From: Parasponia andersonii | Taxonomy: Eukaryota; Streptophyta; Magnoliopsida; Rosales; Cannabaceae | Assembly: GCA_002914805.1 (NCBI GenBank) | Contig: JXTB01000083.1 | Span: 209,469-273,468 of the forward strand | Direction: 5' to 3' | DNA: 64,000 nucleotides | In this document: piece after piece, positions 1-12,191 of the stretch | Layout: each line of letters starts with the position of its first letter | Numbering within the stretch: position 1 is the stretch's first letter | Position numbers and translations under genes: made by a program | The notes under the pieces: model-generated | Databases searched by the model: none | The model's input: only the letters and a program-made list of their open reading frames with translations | What the model was told of the DNA's origin: nothing

Positions 1-1168
1 CCTGATGAGAAGGCAGGGGCATCCCTGATATGTCGAGGCCACTGGTCCTGAGGGAGGTCGCCTATGCGAGGACTATTTTGCCTGACCCCTGTTATCTTTA
101 CCTCGGGTTCTGGTTCGAAGTAGTCTTCAAGGTTAATAGAGCTAACACTGGAGGCAAATTCTCCAGAAAATGCATTCCTTTCCCTAAAATCATCACTACT
201 AGATATCTGAAAAGAAATACGGATGGATTTAGTCCTATGCGAGCATCAAGGATTTTTACTGTGTTAGTAAATTTTGGGGGTTCACCCTAGGATTGCACTA
301 ACAGGCAAGCTCATCGAATTTTTTCTAATTGGTCTACAGATTCGTAAAAAATTGCTTGAGCAGTTCATGAAAAAATAGGTAAATAGGGTATCAGATCCTA
401 GAAACTCTTTTCATGAGTTTTTCCTTGACCATTATCTAGTAAGAGTCTATTCTATGAACCAGTAAAGGGGGATCTGAAAAAATTCTCATTCCAGTTCGTT
501 CGAATATAGGGTGTGTTTCTATTCCTAGAAATTAAAACTATAAATTTTTCTGAGAACAGACGAAGAACAATAGGAAAGAAGGAATGAACTAACCTTTCTT
601 CAAAAACGGAGGGATTAAGATATGGTCTGAACTCTGTCGGAGAAGATACTGGAATTGTGTGAGCTGAAGAACGAAACGGCACTGTAGGGTTTGCTCTGAA
701 ATACTTTGGGAGTTTAGAAAGATGGAAAACGAGTCTGTAATGAAGCAGAAGTGGATTGATTTCTGATATTTATTCCTCGAGCATCGCTAAATCACAGCCG
801 TAGATCAAGGTACTTGATTTTCAGATCTAAAGGCCGAAGTTCACTCGGGATTTGATTTTTTCCGAAATTAAATTAGTATCTATCAAAATTTGAAAAGATT
901 CGGTTTAAAAACGACGGTTGGCATCATCGATATCCTTGAGTCTCCTCGAGTTCTGCTATTTTTTTTAGAAAAGGCGACACGTGTTTTCATCTGTCAGAAA
1001 AATATGCGCATGATCTTAAGGAAGGTGAAATTTGAGATCTGGTGACTCTTCGACTCTTCAAGGATCTCAAGTCTAGGTCGTGACATCGCAGTTTTTAAGT
1101 TCGCACTCACTTACGTTAAAAAGGAAGCTCTATTTTGTCCTAAAGAACTAATAGAGCTGGGGGGTAAT

Positions 1169-1773
1169 TGTTGTGCGGTCTAAAATCCTACGTCAGGTCG
1201 CATAAGTTACGTGCGACCTCATCCGAAAAGGTTACATGCGACCTCCACCGCATAAGTTATGTGCGACCTCCACCGCAGGAGTTATGTGCGACTCGAAAGA
1301 AAAGAAGACTAGTCTCTACTTCGTCAAACGGATAACCTACAAGGAAAGGGAAACAAAAGTTTCTCTTTCAAGTTTAACCAGTTATCCAATTTAAGTGATT
1401 ACCCAATTATGTTGTTACTCAAATTATATTACGCGATTGTATAGTTACCCATTCTCACAATTGGGGAACATTGAAGCTACCTTCATCTATATAAAGGGAG
1501 TTCAATATTTCAGGATGGGGACTTTTTGGAAGGGGGAGGAGCTAAAGAATTTCTAAGAGTATTTTTTTTCTTTTCAGATAACACATTGTAATTTTGAGTT
1601 CTTATAATTCTCCAGAAAATAGTGAAAAACAGTGGACGTAAGCTCATCTTTTTCGGAGCTGAACCACTCTAAAATTTTTGCCTCTTTATTTGCTTTGATT
1701 AATAACCCTATTCACACAAGCCACATTTCGTAATTTTTTCTAAAATTTATTGTTGACAAAACCTCCATCAACA
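1169..1773 (+). repeat. 3' LTR of the left-edge element
   Basis: About 605 bp with TG/CA ends. It contains a TATA-like TATATAAAGG near 1488-1497 and a run of short G-rich and T-rich tracts after it, as expected for U3 then R/U5. The outer target duplication cannot be tested because the other end is missing. Confidence 0.55.
1195..1293 (+). repeat. Short tandem repeat inside the LTR, about 25-bp unit
   Basis: Four imperfect units with the core GTTAYGTGCGACCTC lie head to tail within U3 of the LTR. Repeats in U3 are often promoter-proximal elements in LTRs; a function here is only inference. Confidence 0.75.
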
Positions 1774-1776
1774 ACA

Positions 1777-2120
1777 AGTTTAGGAAGTAATGAGAAACTA
1801 TTTCAGCAGGAAATAATTATTTTGTTTCCTTTTCTTGTTCGCTCCACTTGCTTAGCCATTGAGAGATCTTCAACCTTGAATTAAAATGGGAAATAGAGAG
1901 CATTACAAAATTATTGACATTCTGAAAATGAAGGCTGTAAAATTCGATCAAAAGTAGAGGGACTTTGTGTCTCTTTCTTGCTCCCTTTGTTTTTCAATTT
2001 AAAACTTGAACTGATAAGAAAAGTTCCACTGGATTTTCTTCTTCAAATGACATGCAGAAAAATGTTTCTCAATATAGAAAATAAATACTCTTAGTTTCTC
2101 TTTAAATTGGTATCGCCTTC
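1777..2120. other. AT-rich spacer, nothing recognised
   Basis: Unique AT-rich sequence between two LTR elements. No coding frame or repeat structure is visible. Confidence 0.6.
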
Positions 2121-2580
2121 TGTTGAATTAAACTTAATGAAATTAATCCATATAAGAAATTATGACATACAATCTACATGAACTTTCTTTAACAATACAT
2201 AGACTATAACACCATACATATAGTAGGATTTTCATATAAATCATTAACCATATAGGATTTTCATATAATTCATTAACCATATATATTGAAATAAGAAGAG
2301 AAAGATTAGGAAAGAATACCAGAATCTATAGAAAAGCAAACTTTGGGTGATCAACCTTCTGAGATTACAGAAAAAAGATTGTATGTCTCAACTTTCACAA
2401 TGGATGGGGAAAAGGGAATTTTTCAGAATGCTTAGTTAAAAAAACTCTACGAGAGTTTTTTTTATTCCTTTTTAATTACTCTGTATTTCAAGAACTATAC
2501 TCTATCTAAATTATATCTTATCCATTATATGTTCATCACACATAATGGAACTGACACTGAGCTCTATACATAATGGCCCA
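2121..2580 (-). repeat. 3' LTR of the copia-like element
   Basis: Starts TGTTGAATTAAAC and ends GGCCCA on the plus strand; about 460 bp. It aligns over its length with 3748-4177, sharing for example the stretch around the word ACTTTGGGTGATCA. Confidence 0.65.
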
Positions 2581-3274
2581 GGTTTAAATTAATAGAAATC
2601 AAAGATATTTTGACTGAATATAGAACAAAATATAGCTCACAATTAATAACAATTCATGCATACATGATAAAAAATAAAATAAATCACATATACATATAGA
2701 TGGATCCATCACAAGATACCTAACACAATATTATTGTTTAGTCTTTAGATAGAAATAATAACTCATAAGTAGTACTCTCAAATATAGTAACAAATAGTGA
2801 CAAAAATACCAACTATACAACATGCCTTTCTTTAGACCGACCTATTGTACGCATGCTTATCTATAAAATCATCACATATTTATTACTACTCAACCTATAT
2901 CTGACTAATAAAATAATCTTTCTTTGGACCGATTATTTTGTCGTATAGATATAGATTTTGTCGTATAGATATAGCATATTCATATATTCCACAGTAGATG
3001 AATTTACCTAAGAGTGGTTACTTTGATAATATATTAGTTCAATTCAATCTAAAATAGAAAATTAAATATCAAAATTGAAGAAAATTGAGCTACATTGCCA
3101 AAAAAAAATTGCATTTTCTTCATCATTAAGCTAGCGTCACCCCGCAGTGTTAGTTTACTTTTGAGCTAGCACCGTAGTGCGGTGCCAGCTCTCGAGTCCT
3201 CAACCCTTTAAAACATTGATTTGCCCTTGCGGCACTATGAGATAGCACTACAGCCCCAATTCGACCCTTTTTTT

Positions 3275-3425
3275 AAACTGTGGTATCGTAGCGCCACAAT
3301 AATGGTACTACAACACCACTTGCTGGGTTGTATGGCATTGTGCCACCATAATAGTGACACTGTAACGCCATTTATTAGGCTATATGGTATTGTGGTGCTA
3401 AATCCTGGCATTGTAGTACCAGGTT
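3275..3425. repeat. Three degenerate tandem units of about 53 bp inside the copia-like element
   Basis: Units begin near 3279, 3330 and 3382 with GGYATYGTRG-type words and carry internal, partly self-complementary GGTACTACAACACCA / GGCATTGTAGTACCA motifs. The block is GC-richer than the rest of the element. The short open frames on both strands here are products of the repeat. Confidence 0.55.
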
Positions 3426-3548
3426 GAAAAACCATAAAATTTTTCTGAAATTTAGATATCGACAAATCATTCCGAAAACCTTAAGTACACGATTTTATGC
3501 CAAAATCCAATACTCAATGACCCAGAACATCAATATAATCCAGAGAAA

Positions 3549-3549
3549 C

Positions 3550-3588
<39 letters not shown>

Positions 3589-3590
3589 GT
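3549..3590. repeat. (AT)n microsatellite
   Basis: Nearly pure TA dinucleotide run inside the non-autonomous element, interrupted by one ATGTATAT step. Confidence 0.9.
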
Positions 3591-3747
3591 AAACAGACCC
3601 AATCATATACCAAAGATTCATGGATTCATAGTAATTTTTCTTAACATAAATTCTACCACATATGAACTTTCATAACAGACATTCATAAATCACCAATTTC
3701 AACATATATAAAACTAATAATCTTACATGCTCTACTCTGATACTAAT

Positions 3748-4177
3748 TGATGGATTAAACTTTAAAAAATTAATCTATATAATAAATTATGGCATATAAT
3801 CTGTATGAACTTTCTTTGACAACACATAGACCATAACACTATGCATATAGTAGGATTATCATGTAAATCATTAAGCATATATGTTGAAATAAGAAAAGAA
3901 AGATTAAGGAAGTGTGGTAAAATCTATAGAGCAATAAACTTTGGGTGATCAGTCTTCTGAGTCTATAGAGAAAGGATTGTATATTTTAACTTTCTCTCTG
4001 GATGGTAAAGAAGGAAATTGTTAGAATGCCTTAGTAAAAAATTGTATGACTGATTCTTTATCCCTTTTTAATTACTTTGTATCTCAGGGGCCATATATTG
4101 TCTAAACTGTATCTTGTCCATTATAGGCTCATCACACATGACGGACTTGACATTGGGCTTCTACACATAATGACCCA
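3748..4177 (-). repeat. 5' LTR of the copia-like element
   Basis: Starts TGATGGATTAAAC and ends TGACCCA on the plus strand; about 430 bp. It is flanked on its inner side by the primer-site-like motif at 3734-3745. Confidence 0.65.
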
Positions 4178-4730
4178 TACCAGATACTTTATAATAAATA
4201 CAAGATGTTTTATAATCCTATTTAATTAACTTAATCAAATTACTTTAGTTTTGAGCTCCTGCATAAATAGCATGTCTATGTACAATATTAAAAGAATATG
4301 TGACCCATATTAGGAAAAATGCTAACACCTTCCTCTATCTTTCAAGATCTATTATCTTTCAGGATATCAGTTTTTCCCACTTTCCATATTTAGAACTAGT
4401 TAGAAATGAAAATTTTTCATTTCAATATTCAAATGCCAAAATTGATGTGATTTTATTAAAATTATCTTTTCATCAAACCCCTAGCCTCAAATAAACCGAA
4501 AGTGACTCCTAAATATTTGAGTTTCTCTCTTTTGCTTTTAAAGTCAACGAAATCCTTGAAATGGACCCAAAAAAAAACAAAATATCAATTAAAACTCACA
4601 CAATAAAGATACACTAATATAATACTATGTTATAAAGACATTGAAATAATTGATAATTATGAGCACATCACAGATCTTGCAAAGTCTAGCTAACTTGATT
4701 CTCCCCAACTCGCACACATTGCTGCTCACC
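4178..4730. other. AT-rich spacer, nothing recognised
   Basis: Between two LTR elements. Only chance short frames are present. Confidence 0.55.
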
Positions 4731-4735
4731 CACTC
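4731..4735. repeat. Target-site duplication CACTC, left
   Basis: Identical to 11671-11675 on the other side of the element. Confidence 0.9.
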
Positions 4736-5486
4736 TGATATGAACTCTGCTAACAATCGTGACGAAGCCCAGCATCAACTAAGGAATTTGAACCCAAGAT
4801 CACCAAGTCGTAAGAATTTTGAGTCTTGACCCATTACCCAGCAAGATAAGAACCAAGAACTACGATAGATTAAAGATGCCACACTAAGAATCCTCAAGAA
4901 CCACTCAAGAATCAATGGGCTAAGTCTAATTGTTTTGAACGCCACAAGAGTTAACTTGATAAGTTCAAGAATCTTTTCAAGAATGAAGAAAGCATGATTA
5001 ACTTGCAATACTATTGATCACCATCCTGCCAAAAAATGTACAAGGCTCTTTCCTTTATATAAGAGTCGAATTTAACCCTAATTTAAGATAAACTAATGTT
5101 ATTTTGACATGTGACAATTCTCCTCAAAAATAGAAATAATTGAATCTGAAAATAACTAAATCTGAATTAAAGAAGTTTCCTAAAAGTACAATAGACTTAG
5201 AAAAATGTGTAGACTTCAGTTGGACTCTTCTAGAACCTTAATCATAGTAACTAAGCTCTCTTGGATCTGATATAGGCTTACATTAGGACTCCATGCATTA
5301 GCCATCTCTCCAATATGTTGAATTAGCCCATTTAACGCCTCTTTAAGTCTCTTGGCTCTAAGTCTTGTGATCGGCCCACTTAGTAAGCTTAATGGATCAT
5401 GTGATTGCTACCTCTAAGTTCCTCCAAGCCCATGTGAATGCTCCTCCTCTTGCATGTACGGTTGAGTAGTAGCTTTATTTGTATCA
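4736..5486 (-). repeat. 3' LTR of the gypsy element
   Basis: Starts TGATATGAAC and ends GTATCA on the plus strand; 751 bp. A TATA-like word TTTATATAAG appears near 5055-5064. Confidence 0.93.
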
Positions 5487-8330
5487 TTCTCCCCCTCTTG
5501 AAAAGGATTTGTCCACAAATCATCACCTACATCGAAAAGAGATAAGTCAACAATGTTAAAACTAGCACTAACACTATACTCACCTGGTAATTCTAGTTTG
5601 TAGGCATTATCATTGATGCATTCCACCACTCAAAATAGTCCATGTCCTCGAGGAAAGAGTTTTGAACGTTGTTACTCCGGAAAACGATCTTTCCGCAAGC
5701 ACACCCAGACCCAATTTCTTGGTTCGAATACTACCTTTTTACTCCCTTATTGGCTTGATAGACATATTGTTGGGTCCTTCTTTCAATGTTTAACTGTGCC
5801 CTTGCATGAATCTGTTTCACCAATTCAGCTTTCTTCTTGCCATCTAAGTTTACACGTTCACTCAAAGGTGAAGGGGTTAAATCCAAAGGTGACAATGGAT
5901 TAAATCCGTGAACAATTTCAAATGGTAAAAACTTTGTTGTAGAATGTACACTCCTATTATAGGCAAATTCAACATGTGGCAAATAATCTTCCCATATTTT
6001 CAAGTTCTTCTTAATGATAGTACGTAACAAAGAAGACAAAGTCATATTCACTACTTCAGTTTGACCATTAGTTTATGGATGACAAGTAGTAGAAAACAAT
6101 AACTTGGTTCCTAACTTTCCCCAAAAAGTCTTCCAAAAGTAACTTAAGAACTTAGCATCTCTATCAAAAACAATAGTCCTAGGCATACCATGCAACGTAA
6201 CAATTTCTTTAAAGAATAAATCAGCTATATATGATACATCATCGGTTTTATAACATGTAATGAAATGTGTCATCTTAGAAAACCTATCTACCACCACAAA
6301 GACTAAATCTCTCCTTCTTTTAAACCTAGGTAATCCTCAAATAAAATCCATAGAAATATCAGTCCAAGGTTTACTAGGTATAGATAGAAAAGTGTATAAA
6401 CCATGGGATTTCAACTTAGACTTAGCTTGTTTACAAGTGATACACTTTTCACATATTCTATCAACATCACGTTTCATATGAGGCCAAAAGAAATGTTCAT
6501 ACAAAACACCTAAAGTCTTAGCCACACCAAAATGGCCTATCAAACCACTACTATGAGCTTCTCTTACAAGTAATTCACGCAAAGTACACATAGGCATACA
6601 CAGTTTATTCTCTCGAAACAAAAATCCATCGTGCCTATAGAACTTACCAAATGCTTCTTTTTCACATGCATTGAACACATTACCAAAATCAAAATCATGT
6701 GCATATAAATCCTTAATGTACTTAAAGCCAAGTAATTTTGTATCTAAAGTAGAAAGTAAGGCATACCTTTAGGACAATGCATCAGCCACAACATTTTCTT
6801 TACCTTGCCTGTATTTGATCATATAAGGAAATGTTTCAATAAATTCTACCCACTTTGCGTGGTGTTTGTTCATTTCTTATTGTCCCTTTAAATACAATAA
6901 GGATTCATGATTAGTGTGAATAATAAATTCCTTCGGCCATAGATAATGCTGCAAATTTTCTAAAACCCTCACCAAAGCGTACATCTCCTTATCATAAGTA
7001 GGATAATTTAGAGCTGCCCCACTCAATTTTTCACTAAAGTATGCAACTGGATGGCCTTCTTACATCAAGACAGCTTCAATATCTATTCCTGAAGTATCAC
7101 ACTCAATTTCAAAAGTTTTAGCAAAGTTAGGTAAAACAAGTAAAGGTGCATTAGTTAACTTTTCTTTGATCAGATTAAATGCATTGTCTTCTTCCTCCCC
7201 CCACTTAAATAGCACATTCTTCTTAATGACTTCAGTAAGAGGGGAGGCCAAGCTACTAAATCATGTACAAATCGTTTATAGAAACTAGTTAGGCCATGGA
7301 AACTCCTCACTTGGCTGATTGTTATAGGTGTTGGCCACTCTTGGATTGCTTTCACTTTTTCCTTGTCTACCTCAATTCCCTTAGCACTAACAACAAAGCC
7401 AAGAAACACAAGCTTATCTGTGTAAATATGCACTTCTTGAGATTAGCAAACAATTTTTCTTTCTTTAACACAACTAAAATAGATTTTAAATTCATTATAT
7501 ATTCTTCCAAATTTTTGCTATAAATTAAGATATCATAAAAATAGACAACCACAAATCTGCCAATAAACAAATGCAAAATATGGTACATCAAACGCATAAA
7601 AGTACTTGGAGTATTAGTTAAATCGAAAGCTATTACTAACCACTCATACAAACCATATTTAGTTTTAAAGGCAGTTTTCCATTCATCACCTTCTCCCGTT
7701 CTAATCTGATGATATCTTCTCTTAAGATTAATTTTTGTAAAAACACAAGAACTATGCAATTCATCTAGCATATCATCTAATCTAAGAATGGGATGGCGAT
7801 ACTTTATCGTTATGTTATTAATGGCTCAGCAATTAACAAACATCCTCCATGTCCCATCCTTCTTAGGAAATAATGGCATTGGAACCGCATAAGGACTCAT
7901 GCTTTCACGCACATACCCTTTCTCCAACAATTCACCTACTTGCTTCTGAAGTTCCTTTGTCTCCTCGGGATTGCTCTTGTAGGCAGGCTGGTTTGGAATT
8001 GATGCACCAAGTATAAAATTAATTTGATGTTCAATCCCATGAACTGGAGGTAAACCATGAGAGATTTCTTCAGGAAATACATCTTCAAACTTCTGCAAAA
8101 GAGAAACAATATTGCACAGTAAAGAACCAGCGAGATCATCAGTACATAAAAGAGCCTCCTTGTACATGAGTACTATAAGGGGCTGTTGTAAAACTAAAGC
8201 TCTTTTGATCTCACTTTTTCTTGCAATGAAATTGTATTTTTCCTCTCTTACATACAATAAGGTTGCATTACTCTTTTTTTCTCTTTTACCCTCACTCATG
8301 GTTTTGCTTTTCTGTTTTTTTCTCATCTCT
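5414..8330 (-). pseudogene. pol region of the gypsy element (RT, RNase H, integrase), fossil
   Basis: Read leftwards: reverse transcriptase about 8140-7300, RNase H about 7250-6700, and integrase about 6680-5730 with an H/C zinc-binding region followed by the catalytic core. The final frame carries the tail typical of plant Ty3/gypsy integrases and runs about 24 codons into the 3' LTR (5486 down to 5414). That overlap is known from some CRM-clade chromoviruses; clade assignment is tentative. The region is broken at several points. Confidence 0.85.
5487..5497 (-). other. Polypurine tract of the gypsy element
   Basis: The plus strand reads TTCTCCCCCTC directly inside the left LTR, i.e. GAGGGGGAGAA on the element's own strand. 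This is the expected plus-strand primer position for reverse transcription. Confidence 0.85.
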
Positions 8331-9278
8331 TTTTCTTTTCTCTCAATTTCAGCCTCCCTCTTTTTCTCTTTTCTCTTTTAACTCGCTTTTTGCATCTTTA
8401 GTTGGTCTTCAAGGACTTGTTTTGTAGTCAATGGCACAAGTGATATTGAATGCTTTTTAATGGTAAAAGAGTACCTATTGGTGAAACCATCATGTGTGAC
8501 TCACTGATCATACTGCTATGGTCTTCCTAATAAAATATGACATGCATGCATAGGCACCACATCACAAAGTACTTCATCTTCATACTTGCCAATAGAAAAT
8601 ACCACCAACGCTTGTTTCGTCACTTTGACTTCTCTGTAATTGTTCAACCACTGAAGCCTGTACGGGTGTGGATGCTTTACAGTAGAAAATGTTAATTTCT
8701 CTACTAATTTAGTACTAGCCGCATTGGATCACCTCCCTCTATCAATTATGACGCTACAAACTTTGTTATTCATAAAACATCGAGTATGAAACAAGTTCTC
8801 CCGCTAGTTGTTGTTTTCTTCCTTAACTTCCGCACTAAGAGCTCACCTCACCACTAATGATTCTCCTTCTACAACACATTGCCCTTCATTGTCATCTTCA
8901 AGTGGTGGCATGTCATCATCTTCATCTTCTTGTTCATTGTCTGTCTCAATCTCCTCTTGAGCATTGATCACCATCACCCTTTCGTTTGGATATTGCATAG
9001 CAATATGACCCCTGCCTCGACATTTAAAACAATTAATGTCACGATTTCTAGAAGCTGCAGATTCGGTGTTAATTTATTTCGGTACCACAACTTGTTTTCT
9101 ATCCTTAAAAGACTTAGACTTAGGCTTAGTCGATGGAAATTCGTCTCGTTTAGGGGTTTCCATGAGTTTGTAGGAGCTGAGCTTGGACCCCTCCTGGGAA
9201 AGTTCCTCCATTTTAAGTGTTGTTTAACTTTGATAGCTTGATGCACCATATTTGTCAGCTCTACATAATGTTGCATCT

Positions 9279-9992
9279 CTACCATATCCGCATCTCTCTA
9301 TTTAAACTGTGCAAGAACCTAGCCATGACAGTTTCTTTGTCCTCCTCTACATTTGTTCGGATCATAGCCATCTCCATCTCCTTGTAGTAATCATCTACAC
9401 TCTTGAATCCTTGAGTTAGACATTGTAACTTGTTGTATAGCTCCCGATGGTAGCAGCTTAGAATAAAACGTCTTCTCATGATTGTTTTCATTTCATCCCA
9501 CGTCTCAACAAGGCACTCTAGATTTCTTCTTCTTTCCTTCAACAATTGATCCCACCAAACAACAGCATAATCAGTGAATTCAATTGTAGCAAGCTTTACC
9601 TTTTTAATCTCAGAATAGTGGTGGTAATCGAAGACGATCTCCCTTCTCTTCTCCCATTCTAGATAAGCTTTAGGATCGTTTCTATCTTGGAAGGATGATA
9701 TATTCACTTTAATGCCTCCCAAGTCATTATCTCACCTAGGTCTACCCATCCTAGCTTCTTTATTCCCATAACTACACCTAAACCTGCCCACATTTATTAT
9801 TAGTTCATCCACTTCCTCCCCTTCTTCTACGTCTTCATCATCACCCCATTGCTCCTCTAGTTGCACTCGCTTAGGTGGTTGCCTAATGGGAGCATTTTGA
9901 GGCTGTCCCATGGCTGTTTCTCCTTCTAACCTATTAATTCTCTCATGAATTAGTTCTAATTCAGCTATTATCATTCTTCTCATATCCCCCAA
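9279..9992 (-). pseudogene. gag region of the gypsy element, fossil
   Basis: Capsid-type gag homology (a YLEWEKR start and a WWDQL motif) with an acidic N-terminal part. A CCHC-like zinc knuckle follows near 9005-9045. Broken, like the rest of the element. Confidence 0.8.
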
Positions 9993-10906
9993 CAGTGCTT
10001 GTAATTGTAAGTTTAGAACAGTTGGTTATTGTACCTCTTCGGTTGTGTTACCTTCTTGATTTCGTGACATATTGAAATCTGCAAAAAACAAGGTTAGGAC
10101 CTCACAAGCATTTTTTCCTCATGTGTTTCACTCAGAAAGATTCACTCACTATCGTGTTTAGCACTCAATGGCTTTTACCCTCTTATGTTCTCACTACTCT
10201 TGCCTTTTTCCACTCGTTATATTTTCTTTTTCACTCTTAATCAGATTCAAGGATACTCTGGTGGCAATTCAATATGATAAACAGCTAGATCAAATCGCAA
10301 TTCTCAAGAAACTGATGCAAGAAATATGAGTAACAAGAATTCTTCGGTTTCAGCAATACTTAAAATTCACACAATTTTCTCCAAATTTTTTTTTCGGGAT
10401 CCGCATCCTCTTTCTTTTTTTTTTTACTAGAAAACAGAAACGAACACTTTGAATCAGACTAGGATATTGAGAACACAAAACTTAAATGGCTTAATCAATA
10501 TAGGATTCGGCCTCCCTAGTATAACCTCAACAACTGGGACCCTAAGCAAAAGCAAAGAAACCCTAGTTGGCTCAGATTAGGAAACCAAAAAATTCTAATA
10601 CCCCTAAAGCAATAATTTCAGCTAAGAACAAAGAGTTTGATTAGATTGGGAAACTCGGTATTCTTAATTCACAAAATTTCGGCCAAGAACAAAGAGTTTA
10701 ATCAGATTAGGAAACCTGGTATCTTTAATTCACAAAATTTTGGCCAAGAATAAAGAGTTTGATCAAATTGGGAAACCTAGTATCCTTAATTCACAAAATT
10801 TTGGCCAGTCACTATTTTTTTTCTTTTTTTTTTGGTAACCCTAATTCAAGAATCAAAGGAATAATGAAGAAAGAAAAGGATAATTCAAACTTGCCTTGAA
10901 ACCTAA

Positions 10907-10918
10907 GCTATGATACCA
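10907..10918 (-). other. Primer-binding site of the gypsy element
   Basis: On the element's strand this reads TGGTATCATAGC, two bases inside the 5' LTR, close to the initiator-Met tRNA complement used by many plant LTR elements. Confidence 0.8.
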
Positions 10919-10920
10919 GA

Positions 10921-11670
10921 TGATATGAACTCCGCCAACAATCGTGATGAAACCCAGCACCAACTAAGGAATTCGAACCCAAGATTACCAAGTCATAAGA
11001 ATGTTAAGTCTTAACCCGTTACCCAGCAAGATAAAGACCAAAAACTACGATAGATTAAAGATGCCACAACAAGAATCCTCAAGAACCACTCAAGAATCAA
11101 TGGGATAAATCTGGTTATTTTGAACGCCACAAGAGTTAACTTGATAAGTTCAAGAATCTTCTCAAGAATGAAGAAAACACGATTAACTTGCAATATTATT
11201 GATCACTATCCTGCCAAAAAATGTACAAGGTTCTCTCCTTTATATAAGAGTCGAATTTAACCCTAATTTAAGGTAAACTAATGTTATTTGGACATGTGGC
11301 AACCCTCCTCAAAAATAAAAACAATTAAATTCGACAATAACTAAATTTGAATTAAAGAAGTTTCCTAAAAGTACAAAAGACTTAGAAAAATGTGTAGACT
11401 TTAGTTGGACTCTTCTAGAACCTTAATCATAGTAACTAGGCTCTCTTGGATCTGATATGAGCTTACATCGGGCCTCTATGCATTAGTCATCTCTCCAATA
11501 TATTGAATTAGCCCATTTAATGCCTCTTTGAGTCTCTTAGCTCTAAGTCTTGTGATTGGCCCACTTGGCAAGTTTAATGGATCATGTGATTGCTACCTTT
11601 GAGTTCCTTCAAGCCCACGTGAATGCTCATCCTCTTGCATGTACGGTTGAATAGTAGCTTCATTTCATCA
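10921..11670 (-). repeat. 5' LTR of the gypsy element
   Basis: Starts TGATATGAAC and ends TTTCATCA; 750 bp, almost the same length as its partner. Differences from the other LTR are mainly transitions. Confidence 0.93.
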
Positions 11671-11675
11671 CACTC
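11671..11675. repeat. Target-site duplication CACTC, right
   Basis: Identical to 4731-4735. Confidence 0.9.
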
Positions 11676-12191
11676 ATCCCCTACATGTGAAACCCAATGG
11701 CCACTCAGCCTTGCATTTTGGTATTGGTATACTCTCCATGTTTTCCATTCGATTTGCTTATCTAATTGTTGTTTGATTCAGGTATTCACGTTGGGACATT
11801 TAGGGATCTATAATTAATTTTTTTTTAAAAAAAGCTTGGGATTTAAGGATTAATACTTGATTTTGGGCTTCAACCTTGCAGTGAACTGTGAAGGTGTATG
11901 AAGTTAGGATTCACTCTTCAAATCGCTCTATAAAAGTTGAGCCTTTTGAAAAAGGAAGCAGGGTAAGATGTAATCGTATTTTGTTTTTAATGAAATAAAG
12001 TACGATTATTTGTACAATTTATACTAGAGAGGTTTTTGTGAATCACGTTCTTGAATTTAAGTGCAAGTATTTTTCTAAAATTAAGATAAATTGTTCTTAG
12101 CTCACTTGTTTTTCATTAAGGTTTCCATAATTGGAGCAAAATTCTCTAGATGAGACTCTTCAAATAATTTATTTATAGGTCTCGTCTAATT
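11676..12191. other. Spacer between two gypsy elements
   Basis: AT-rich. No coding frame or structured repeat is recognised; possibly the old interior of another repeat. Confidence 0.5.

Larger units (their letters stand above)
1..1773 (+). mobile_element. 3' end of an LTR retrotransposon (fossil)
   Basis: The window opens inside an LTR element. A purine-rich tract (about 1150-1165, rich in G) precedes a TGTTGTGCGG start at 1169, and the terminal repeat ends near 1773 with ATCAACA. This layout (polypurine tract, then an LTR with TG...CA ends) implies plus-strand orientation. The 5' LTR and most of the interior lie outside the window. No gag or pol domain is recognisable in 1-1168. Family assignment is open, and its age cannot be estimated with one LTR. 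Confidence 0.6.
2121..4177 (-). mobile_element. Non-autonomous copia-like LTR element (fossil)
   Basis: Two direct repeats (2121-2580 and 3748-4177) share long stretches despite many substitutions and small indels. Next to the right repeat, 3734-3745 read on the minus strand resembles the initiator-Met tRNA primer site TGGTATCAGAGC common in copia elements, so the element reads leftwards. The interior is only about 1.17 kb and shows no gag or pol, so this is a LARD/TRIM-like non-autonomous element. No matching target duplication is seen. LTR divergence judged by eye is high (well above 10 percent), so it is old. Confidence 0.65.
4736..11670 (-). mobile_element. Full-length Ty3/gypsy retrotransposon, minus strand (fossil)
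   Basis: A 6.9-kb element with two LTRs of about 750 bp (4736-5486 and 10921-11670), flanked on both sides by the 5-bp duplication CACTC (4731-4735 and 11671-11675). The polypurine tract (minus strand of 5487-5497) and a primer site resembling initiator Met tRNA (10907-10918) place the 5' end on the right. The interior shows gag, zinc knuckle, protease region, reverse transcriptase, RNase H and integrase in the order typical of Ty3/gypsy. The coding part is broken in several places, so it looks dead. The LTRs differ at roughly 8-10 percent of sites by eye, suggesting an insertion some millions of years ago. Confidence 0.93.

Noticed and set aside
1195-1293. Regularly spaced repeats considered as a CRISPR-like array
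   Set aside because: The units are directly adjacent and imperfect, inside a plant LTR; this is a tandem repeat, not a spacer array.
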